Assembly (NCBI RefSeq): GCF_032062135.1
Contig: NC_092859.1
Coordinates: 93,406,639-93,470,638, forward strand
Length of the DNA: 64,000 bases
Direction: 5' to 3'
Source: Pyxicephalus adspersus
Taxonomy: Eukaryota; Chordata; Amphibia; Anura; Pyxicephalidae
Positions 12,970 to 24,900 of this stretch are shown piece by piece; position 1 is the stretch's first letter, and every line of letters begins with the position of its first letter. The position numbers were made by a program, and so were the translations under genes. The notes under the pieces were generated by a model, which was not told where the DNA came from, searched no databases, and saw only the letters and a program-made list of their open reading frames with translations.

Positions 12970-15900
12970 CGTGCTTACCTGGTAATAATGTATATTGTAG
13001 TGCAGTGAAAACCATGTTTACAGTGGTTACTTACCTTTTTTTATAATCACATCCATGTAAAAACATTACCCAACTGTAGTTCGGAAAAAGCCTAGAACAT
13101 GACATACCTGAAATCTGTGTCTGAGAATAGTTGACTCACCTGATGTTAACTCCCGGTTTTTGCTCATTTCCCATCATAGTATAGGTCTTTCCTGAGCCAG
13201 TCTGACCATAAGCCAATATGCAAACATTGTAGCCATCCACACAAGACTTAATAATTGGTAAAGTTCCTTCGAAGACATCTTCCTGCAGTTTATAAACAGA
13301 ATATGAAAAGTGTTGGGGAAAAAAAACACATTCTCAGTAAAGACAACTTATGTGCATGTTGGTTTTTACCATAATAGGAAGTCTATGAAGGTAAAAGACA
13401 GGGTACTGTGTAAAGTAGAACTCAAAACAATATTTATTTCTGAAGTAATATTTATATTTTACCATAATGAAGTTTCAGAAAAAATACAAGTGAAAATTAC
13501 CACAGTTTAAGGCCTTACTGTGTTATCTTTCATATATAATTTAATATGTAAGGAAGAGGGAAAGATAGAGGAACTTTCAAACTCTCAAACATTAGTTAAA
13601 GGTGGGTAGGGAATTGTTTTTTGTTTTGCCCAGGTACTAGTGTTAAAGAAACTTTAAAAAAAACATCTCTGCCATTAGAAAGAGTACAAAAGTTTCACGG
13701 GAACAGGACACCCATAAAAAGCCCAAATACCTTTGTCCTGCATATTTATTCAGCGGGGTAGCAATACATCCATAACATAAAACAAAGCAACTGCAAATCT
13801 TAGCTACTAACTACACCCAAGTGAGTTCTCAGCTAACAGGATTTCCACTAATAGGTCCCCCACCCAAAAAATAGGGCAGCACCTGTACCCTTTTAGTGTT
13901 TGGTCAGCCTTTTCATACAGTAGCAGGATTATACAGCAGCAATAGTAATAAAGACTGTTTTCAAGCATCACATATTCCAAGGGCTGTTGACAGCTGGGAC
14001 TAATCATTAGGTCTGGCACCCATGTAAAATGGGAAACATGAATAAAGGCTTTTCCTACCCAAAACTCTACAAAGCCTCTGGGCAACTCAACCTATAATAT
14101 AACTAAAACTAAGTTTGTTTTCACCATTTCAGAGACAAGCCTTGGAGCCCATGGCTGAACCTAACCATGTGTAGGTAAGAAACCTAATTGACACATTTAC
14201 ACAATCCACAATTCTGTCACCCAGTGCCTCACAATAAAATGCACAGTGTTATTTGCATAATATTTACTGACATATTATAGAACCCGGAGTGGGGATTCCT
14301 TTATATTAACTGCCCTAGTTTATATTTGCCTGTGTTGTCCACTCTTGTTTTTAATTGTGTGCTTGGTATGTGTTCTTCGTGCTAATGACAATACAGTTTT
14401 TGAACTTTATTGTGTTACCTTGCTAACATTTTTTTTTTCTGGAGTGGCTAAAGTTACTCAGTTTACTGTTTATATAGAGAGAACTATGTTTGTAAACCCA
14501 TCATGGATTCCTTTATATGTCCTTTCCCTTTTCAACATTTATTTCTCTAATCATCTCAATTACATGGGAGATGGGGAGGGTTAACAGTGAGAATCACTCT
14601 CATTCCTCTCTAGGATGAAAGCTCTTTGATTTTGATTGACTCCCCAACAATAACTTAAGCTTTGTACAGACATGGACATCCAAGGATTGTCGTTGGAAAC
14701 AATCTTTCATGAAAGTTTTCAGTGCCAGTTGAATGAACAAGCTATGAACATGATTTGTGGGCAAAGAAAGAGTGATTTTAACTGCAACCAAAGTATGTAA
14801 ATATATATTAAAAGCATATGGTGCTGGAGGACCCCCAGAAGAGGCAGAATATCTTGCAGGGTACAGTGTTTCTCAAAGTAAAGGAGGCAGTGGCCCACCT
14901 GCAATGGGATTTCTGGTCTATAGTCCTCTCACTGAAATACCTTTATGCATACACTGGCAAAATCCTTCTTCAAGGTCTGAAGGATTACCACCAGCTTCTA
15001 TGGTCATCCCTTCCTTTTTTCACCAGCCTAGAGAGCAGAGGTGAGTGATATCCATGTTTTAAAAACATTTTACATATTGGAGGCACTATTTGTTCATGTC
15101 AGAGATTCCTTATACAGTACAACAGGCAACAGATTAATCTATTGCTAAAAAAAATGTTCCAGTTATAATGAGAGAGAAAAAAATCAGTCCATAGCCACCT
15201 GTTCTTTACAAAATATGGAAGAGTTGTATTCACGTAATATGAATATATGTAATAACTGTATAAATAAATGTATAAAAAAACAAATATTTTGAATTGTGCA
15301 GGGCCTCACGTGCATTACCTCAGACAAGTATTCCCTGGTGCATATGACTCCTGGTTTTACCCCACTGCTGTACCTGCCAACTGTAAACTTTAAGGGACCC
15401 CATAGGAACTGGCCAGCCTATGCTCATTAATTTGAGTCAAGTGCAATTGATATCCCTTTGTGATCATTCAATTATCCCCTGAGGAAGCAGAATCAGTGTT
15501 AAACAGGTTGGGTGATACTCTTTGCTGACCACATTGTCTGAAACAATGACTCCAGCAAGGATATGTTGTACATTATAAATGGTCTGATATTGTATGGGGT
15601 TTCCACCTTCGTCTTATATCAGTGACTATATTTTAATTTGCAATTAATATCAAAAAGCTATGTTTGTTTTAATGTATTTACATAATATTGGTTGCTGTTA
15701 AAATCTCTCTTTCTTTGTCAATTAAAACAAAGGTAATATTTCATTGTATGCTGTACGGGTTCAGGAATGTGGCACCTATTCTAAGGGGATCCTATTAGTG
15801 TTGCTTCTAAGCACTATACGTGAACATGATCGTGAACATTTGTCTTGGTCAGTGGTTATCTGATATGTGTACATTTTACCACTTTTTCCACTCCTACACT

Positions 15901-18900
15901 TTTGCTACTGGGAAAACAATTTTTGTTACCAGCAGAGCTACAATAAAGGAATGTATTCATGTTGTTAAAAGTGGGCATATTTTGTAAATGAAACCGTATG
16001 AATCCCTCTTGAGGCTATTGTGCTTCTGACTATACTGTACCTGTGTGCATTGTGGCAGAAAGACCTGATCAAATCTAAATCTTTTCCTATTCCCATTTTG
16101 ATTCACTATAATTTCTTCTTCTGTTGGAAATTCCAAGTGTCCTCCCTTTCCATCATCCAGTCTGCATCTGCAGAATACACGGATGTTTCCTCTAAGTTCC
16201 TGAAGCTGATTATAAAGTAACTTTCTTTCCAAGGTCTCTCTCTGGTAGAGAGCACGGATCTCTTCAATTTCTTTGGTGGAGCTACGCATGTTCACTACTG
16301 TGTTCTTCAGACGCTCTATAAACAGGCCCATCTCTGAAAGACTGCCTGCAGTAAGGACTCTTAATTGGTGATTTGCCGCATAGAGCTGACGGGCTTCACT
16401 AAGCATTTTTGGCAGTAGATCTTTTCTTAGAGGTAAATGATTTTTCATAGAATTTGTTATTTTAACATTTTGACTCTTGATATCATTTATTTCCTTTAAG
16501 TATTTATCATGTTCATATTGTAGTTTTGCTACTTTGTCATTCAAGATTTCTGTCCGTTGGATTAAAAGATGCTTTTCTTCTTCTAAATATCTGTACTTTG
16601 AATGCATATTTTCCAGTTCTGTTTCCTTTTCCTGCAAGGTCTTTGCTAGATGTTCTAATTGTTTTTCCTTTTTAGCTAAATCTCTACGGGTAAAAAAAGA
16701 AAATTACAAAAATCATTGACTATTAGTAATATGCCTAAATGAGTAAACAAATGACAAAACATTACGGAGCTTCTAATTAAAATAATATACAATTCAGTGT
16801 TATACTAGGCCTAAGATTTAAATGTTGACATCTTCTGGATCTTTTTTTCTTTAGATTTATAAATAGCCATGTCCATTGATTTATAAAACGTAAATGGTAT
16901 ATAAGAGAGAGAAGAGAAAGCAGCTTTTTGTGGCAAATCAAAAACAAAGTTTACTAATCAAGTTACATAATTACTATCACATCACATCATCAATATAATA
17001 CAATCCTTTCTTATGGTCTCTATTGTAAAGTCCCACTAAGACTGTGTACACGCGTGCAATAATTGTCGTTGGAAACGAAAAGTTGACGGACTATAATCTT
17101 TAACAAAAAAGTGCACAATGGCTGGCCAACGACGCCAACGAATGAGGAAAGTCGCTGGAAACAAACAACCGTCCCGGCAGTTCTGATTGGGCGACAATCG
17201 TTCGCAATCTATTGTGTGTATGGTTGTTCAGTGATCGTGGATGGTTCTGCAGTACACTTTCTCTAGTACACGTCACTACCTGCATCGTTCAAACAATCGT
17301 ATCTAGTGTGTGTACATTATTGGTGGATTATATTTAAACAATCCTATCCTTACAGCATGTACAGAATCGTGCAATATACGATTGTTCAAAATAATAGTGC
17401 ATAATCATTGATCTGACGTCAATAGTTTGTTTTGCAACAACAATTATTGCACGTGTGCACGTAGCCTAACTTTTCAGCTATACCCTATACTACCACAAGA
17501 ATACCTATATAAAAAATTGCACAACAACCATAGTAAAACAGACAGAAACATCATCTGGTTCCAGTACATTTTGTTTTACCACTGTGTGGATCAACACTTT
17601 ACATCACCAATTTAAGTCTCAATATCCCCCGAGGAAGCCAGAGGGCGAAACACGTCGGAAATGAGATACTTTCCACGAAAGCTTTGTATGAGCAGCCTAC
17701 GCTACACTCTAATGTTTCCACAACTCTTATGTTTCCTTACATAAAAATATCCTGCATAGGTATTAACTTTGTGATTATGTAACTTGATCGGTAAACTTTG
17801 TTTTTGATTTGCCACAAAAATCCGCTTTCTCTTCTCTCTCATATGTATACTATTGAATAGAACTTTCTCCTTTCCCTCCCCTTTATTTCTTCGATATCTT
17901 AAACCTAAATTATAATACTGGCTAAATATTCCACAGCACTGGGCAGATTAATGTTGTAGGGTAATGACAGAGATTAAAGTAAATTTACCAAAGGTAGAAT
18001 AAAGATTGTACACATCTGCTTCTGTGGATGCTTGGCTGCCTTGCAGAGTCTTTTGCTTCAGTCTTTTAAATCACTTACCTAGTTCTCAGATAAGAACTAA
18101 CATGACTGTTTTCTAATCCTGGACCACATCCATTCCAGGTTTGCTGGATAACCCAGGTTCACTGATGAAAGTGTATCCTCTCCAGCCTTGGAGAGCTTTT
18201 TTAAATCATGCCCAATGACCCAGAAAGTACTGAAACCAGAGGGTCCACAAAAATCAAACCGCACAATTCTTCTATAAACTGGCTCATTCAATGACCAATA
18301 ACTACGGGAGCATCCAACACCATTCAGCCATGTCATTTGTCAACAAATGGTGAGCACAATGGATGCTTTTTTACATTTATACGATTCTTTCACATGTACA
18401 AGTTGCATTGCTTTAGGTCTATTAACAGGTCCTTTAAAATCCTTTGTTTTCTCTTCTGTTTGATCACTGCTACTGTATTAAGCAAAATCCATGTCTTCAT
18501 CTATTGCTAGGTTGTATGATGTTATACTTTAAAATTTCATAACATAAATGGCCCTTCTGTACTTAAAGTGTTTTACACAAATAAAAAAATGGCTCCATTA
18601 TGTTTGTCATCACTTCCTAATAATAAAACTTACATATTAGCTACACAGTCTTGACACAAAGCATCATAGTAGGGAATGTATTAATAAATAATTTGCCTTT
18701 CTTTATGTTTTAGCTTTCAAATTTTCATTTGACTTTTGTTTCCTGCTCCTTCTGATAGACATGAAACAGTTTTGCCTATCCTCAGGGTATTATCCCTTAT
18801 TTTAACCTGAAGGGTTACTGCATAATAGAGGCATTTGTAAACCCTATTAACATTTGTATATTAGAGATATTATGTTAATTAACACTATAAATAAACACAT

Positions 18901-21900
18901 TCCCCAAAGTGTTTTTTCTGGCAATTGAGGCAAAATATTGCCTATTTTTAAACATTTAGGCAATTAACCAGATGTGCCTGGAATTAGCAGAGAACCTGTG
19001 CCTACTCAAGTACATTTTTGAACAAAGTAACACATGGAAGAGACCATTCCTAGTGTAGGAAAGAAATATATTATTTGAAGCAAAACATACAGAAAACCTA
19101 TACAAAACTAATTTGATTAGACTAACCTTTGAAGAATAACTGGATCAAAGTCTTGCTGCCCATTTATAGTGCTTCCAAGGCTATCGCCAAACATAGCATA
19201 AAACATTGAGATGACTTCATCTGAATCATAATTACACAGTCTCAAAGCAGCAAGGATTTCTTTATAGTCTGTGATGGCAGGAACGGCTTTCTGATAAAAC
19301 AAGAGTAAGACAGCCAAGGTGAAATATCTATTGTACACCTACACAATATTGAATCAACATAATTTCTATAGACAGATGTACCTTAACTTGCTGCACACGA
19401 TGTAGGATAAAGTCTAAGTTCATTTCCCAAAGCAATGGTAAAATAAGCCATGCACCAGAATCACTGTCATAATATTTGCAGACATTCATTCTTTCCTGAA
19501 AAAGTGTTAGAAATCATTTTATTACAATTCAAATAAAACATTTCCAGAAGGTATAAAAACAGTTTAATTCAGTGAATAACATAATTACACAGCTGGTATA
19601 ACTACTCAAATTATGTCTTAATTTTAGGTTCTAGTAATCTCTCCTGACCAACCAGAGGGATTTTGCTTTGCAAAGTGTTTTCTAGAGAGAGGTTAGGGGA
19701 AAACAACTCATAACGGTGTGCTACCGTTCCTTCACTCACACAGTGCATCACCTGTGTATTTAGCATTTTGCCTTGCATTCAGCTTTCTAGAATCCCAGTT
19801 GGTATAAAAATTACTAGTAAAGTTACATATAACCAGACCTAATTTGTCTTTTTCTTTTTTTGATTGTAAGTTATAGTGACACAAAAAATGACACAAACTC
19901 CCTCAGAGCAGACATCCATTTTGAAAATGTGTGATCAGGCAGGAATGATGCCAATGCTCCAGAGCATCAGGCAGTGCCCACTAAAAAATTTATTGTTACC
20001 TGTCATTGAGCTGTAAACAAATTGTCCTATTCTGCATATATGTTCCAGGTCAGTGACTCAACAAATAAAATCATGGGGGTCAGAATGACAGCCATGCAAA
20101 ATCCATTTTCAAAAGAAGAAAGGTATTTATAAAGATTTAAAACTAATGCATCCTATGAAAACCAGGGAGTAGTTGCAATTGCAAATAGGACAACAAAATA
20201 GCTAGTGTTGAAGTGTTTCATAAACTTACAAAGCAAGTTCTATTGACCTAGTCTGGTAATGTCAATAAAGACTGTAAAGTTACGTACACACGTCCAATGG
20301 TTCCTACCCAATAATCGGCTCAGGGCCGATATCAGGCGAGAATCTGACGTACAGCGCCAGTTGTCCATCGTCCGAACAATCCTGGCGTATCTACGGACGA
20401 TAGCAACAAAACTACTAACAAAACTACTAACTAAAACTACTAAATAAGCAGTTCAAAGTTTATTGTCTAAGGGTAGCCAGTAAATGTTTTTTCTAACCTG
20501 ACTTTTGCAAATCTGTCCGGTTGATATAAATGACTGCACTTTGTTTTACAGTCAGTACACTTTGATCTGTCAAATTTTAAAAACTCCCAAGGTTATTGTT
20601 ATATAATTATTTTTAGTCAGCTTAGTTAGCCTATGTAGGCCTATTGAACTATGAGCAATGATGATGTCCAAGGTGAAATCACCTAGGAATTATTTGGTAT
20701 ACTCAGGAAAAAATATTTTCACTATATAATTACTGTTTATAATAATAATTATTATTATTATTATTAATAATAATAATAATAATAAGTCAGCTAACCTCAT
20801 TGTTTAGGCTAATAATATTGCTGAACCTAGACCTTACCAACTGAAGCAATGCCAGATCAAAACACTGCCCCCACAGACTTTTGGGACTATTTTCTGGCCA
20901 GGCATAGTAATTTAGATAACACTGTTCCTATTTCTTTTGTAATTTTTTTAAGTAAAGGCTGTAGAAAGATTGTTTATGACTATGCATTCCAAAAGAACGT
21001 ATTACCTCAAATATATATGTCATGACCATTCCTTTTCCAGGTATATATAAAGAACTAGTCCGATAATTTTCCAGATGGGTTGCAGTGCCAATACTTTCAT
21101 CTTGAACATTTTCAAATGTCTTGTCTGACTGTAAAATGTAGATGAATAATAAATGTAAGATTAGAATTTAGCTTTTTTTACCCTAAAAACTTGTCAATAT
21201 GAGCCCATTACATTTTTATTTCTACAACATGCTAATTAAAATGCAGCCCTAGATTTATGTGATATGTATTTTTAAGCATTTCAAAGCCCTAATAAATAGG
21301 ACAATCTGTTCTTTATACAAAACTGGCCTTATGTGAAATGGGAGAAGCTTACCAATTACCCTGTGCTAAATCTTAACGGAAAAAAAGAGCCAAATAAAGC
21401 ATACAGGGGATCAAATTTACCAATATGCCACTTGCGTTTCGTATCCAGGCAATATTAAGATGCACTCCCCAAAACTAAATGATCAAAAAGAAAACCTAAA
21501 CATTAAAGCTTTGACAATAGCCACAAAATATATAATGAATGGTATACAAAATTTCAATGGGCCTGATTTATTAAAGCTCTCCAAGGCTGGAGAGAATACA
21601 CTTTCATGAGTGAAGCTGGGTGATCAAGCAAATCTGGAATGGATTTCTTCAAAGTCATTTGCTATTTGCTAGCAAATGTTTTGAATCCTGGACCAGATCC
21701 TTTCCAGGTTTCACTTCTTTCACTTTCATGTAAGCTTCACTCCAGCCTTGGAGAGCTTTAATAAATCAGGCCCAATGTGTGAACTAGATCATTATGTGAA
21801 GTCAATAGTGTGTATTCCCCTTTCAGGGAAGAAGCAATAAAATATGAGTGAGTGGCTGTTCTATTTACAAAGTATTGGAGTAAGTGAAGTTGGAAACACT

Positions 21901-24900
21901 ATAAAGTTTAAAAAAGGGTTTAACAGTACTCTAAAGCCATACAGGCTGCACAGTGTAGAGGTCATAGACAACTACCAATTTATGTTATTATTATAATATT
22001 ATTATGTTTTTACACATCATTGCACAGAACTTGGTGGCTGTGTTCTGCTGCTGTTCTGCCTTTAGATTGATAGAAGCATTTGACTACAGTAGAAGACAAT
22101 GAGGAATAGAACCATTGCTTATTGCATGTCAGGTTCCTGGAAAAGAATGCAAACTGTTCTTACAGAGAACTGCCTGTAAGAGGATGATTACACCACTTTC
22201 CCAAGACCGTAGTAACACCTTCATCACCTCCCACAAACACTTAGGCAAGATTAGGCAAGATTGCATTGTAGTATTATGAAATAATTGGTACATAAGGTAA
22301 CATTTGAATGCATGCAAGACCTTGTTGTCTTGAAATTAACATGACAATCTGTTGTTGAAAATATTAATAAATATGGTCATATTACCTCACTATAAGTGAG
22401 AATGAATTTCCCTTGGCTGTAAAGTTCTTCAGGGAATGGAACAATCCCCTAAATGTAAAAAATATATTATTAACGTGTTAAACTCCAAACAAACAAATCT
22501 ATACACATAAAATAAAAATCTGGAGAATCTTCACCTTTTCATCATCAAAGTACATCCTAATGCCATTTTGAGTGAAACAGGTGTAGAGTGTTCCATTTTG
22601 GTGCTGAAAGCTTTCAAAGGTCAATGACACATCTTCTGTTTCCAGAGCATCTTGCGTGCCATACTTGGCCTTTGTACAGAGGTAAGACATGTAAATAAAA
22701 ATGACAAACAAAACATAAATAAGCATCATATATAAACATAGCAATAGTTTCTACCAGTGTTTACAAACTACATTCCATTTGTCTCTTTCTTTGACTAATG
22801 TCTTGCAATATGTTTAGAACAATGACTGACCAAGCAGTCTGTGTGTCTCTCCCCCTCCCCCCTGTAATAGCTGTAACTGTCTGTATATTTTTTTACAGGT
22901 CCTCACACTCCTTTCCTCTGGGCTTTGAAGATTATTGTGTGAGAGATATTTTTATGTGTGTATTTTTCCACTCCTGCTGTATATACCCTAATCATTTGTT
23001 CAAACTGAGAGTCCTACACATGCCCAAGCTACTCCTGTCAATAAAAACCTTCCTGTGCAGTGTTTATAAACACTGTCCAGGCACAGCACAGGGGAGTAAA
23101 AAGTAACAATGATTTCCTGATTTGCAGATCTGAGGACTGAGATTTAATATGCAAATGATGCCAGTTAAAACAGCCTAATAATGTTTTTTGGAAGGCTGTG
23201 TTTTGAGGCAGGTAGAGTCAGTCCCATAGAAGTGGCTGTAATGTGCAAACACGTCTGTTGTGGCACTGGACCATAAAATGGATATATGTAGAGGGAGAGT
23301 GGATTATTTAAAATCAAGGGAAAGGGCATGATACTTCAATTATCTGTTAAGGTTGAGATTGTTTCAATTACACCTCTGCACTGTGGAAACATACAGTAAA
23401 TTGTGTACCGCAACACATGAAACTCCAAATGTGCACTCCAACACATTTACTACACATCAGTATTATATTATATTGCAGCCTGATTAGCAGACAGTTTTTT
23501 GTCTCTGCCTGTGAGCTCTGCAGGCAGTTCCTTTGGGTACGAACACACGTGCAATGCTTCTCGTCCGATAATCGGCTTGGGGCTGATATCGGATGAGAAT
23601 CTTGCGTGTGCACAGTGCTCATCGTCCATCGTCCGAACGACCCTCCTGGCAGATCCATGGACGATGGATATCGACTGATCATAATGCAAGTGAAGGGGAG
23701 AGTGTGCATCGGGGTGTCGCTCCGTCTTTCTTCCCCTCTCCATAGAGCAGAACGGTGCTGTATGTACAAAACTTGTTCATGCATCGTGCAGTCTTCTGTC
23801 GTTGGAAAGGATTGTGAAAGATCCTTTCCAACAACAATTATTGCACGTGTGTACTTATCCTTTAACCTTATGGCTTAGGTTTTACTCTGATATGCATTGT
23901 CAGCTATGGGGTCTTTTAAAGAGAGGTGTTTGCCTTTCCAAATCATGTCCAAACAATGTAATTTACCACAATCAAGGTGCAGAATTATCTCAGCAGTGAT
24001 CAAGAGAAACAGGCTAAATTTCAAGTGCTCTTATATTCCTTTTGTGATATTTCATGTTTTTCTTTCTAATAAATCTATAAACTTGTCTAAAATTCTGATT
24101 TCACTTTGTCATTATAGAGTACTGAGTGTAGATAAAAAGTAATGTGGGTCTGAATACCTTTTGAAGCCACTGTATAGAGAACCTAGTGCATGTATGCACT
24201 ATAGTGCCACATTTTTGCTAACTTCTGTAGAAAAGGAGCTTGTGAACATCGTTTGCAACCTTTATTTAAAAATACTTTGTAACAACATTTTTATACAATG
24301 TATTTACACATATATTTACTTACTTTTATGTACTGATCAAAAGAGTTTCCTCACATAATGTTAAATAAAGCAACCTCACATGTGAAATATTTAATATATA
24401 ACCTAATCTGATCTGATAAATTCTTTCACTTTCTCATTTTTTTTTTTTATTGTTTATTTCAATTTTGTGGGTTTTTTTTCTCCTTGGTATTAATCTAAAT
24501 GTGGACTAAGAACAATGCCCAACAGAGGAAATTCTGAAGGGAAATTCAGAACCCAGTAATAAAGTGAAAATTAATTATAATGTATGTAAACCATACCACT
24601 AATTTATTATTTACTTCCTTGGTTTGGTCTGTTAAACATTCAATTAAAACCATTTAAAATCTGTTCAATAAATGCAAACAAATAGCCATTGATCATCTAG
24701 AAAATGTCTTGTGCTTTGTATATTGTTTCAGTCCAGCCAGCTCTACTTTGTAAAGTACAGAACACCTCCCTTAATTAATATGTTCCATACTGATAACAGA
24801 CTTCCTGTGACAACACTGCTTTCCCATAGATACAGTACAGTGAGTGAGCATTGTCATCCTAAGAGAGGGAGTGTGTTAGGCAGCGTACACCTATTCAATT

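Larger units (their letters stand above)
16893..17852 (+). mobile_element. Penelope-like element remnant with inverted terminal segments
   Basis: A segment of about 80 bp at 16893-16976 (contains TTGTGGCAAATCAAAAACA) recurs inverted at 17768-17852. Between them are a hammerhead-like motif (17616-17667) and an inserted MITE (17040-17468), but no reverse transcriptase is left. The arrangement (inverted terminal segments with a hammerhead-like motif just inside the right one) matches the better preserved Penelope-like element at 51772-54004, hence the assignment. It lies in the kinesin intron upstream of the coiled-coil exon. Confidence 0.55.

Noticed and set aside
14757..15048. ORFs of 95 and 76 codons reading like part of a protein
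   Set aside because: Two overlapping frames are open, no domain could be named, and no splice context or paired repeat supports a gene.
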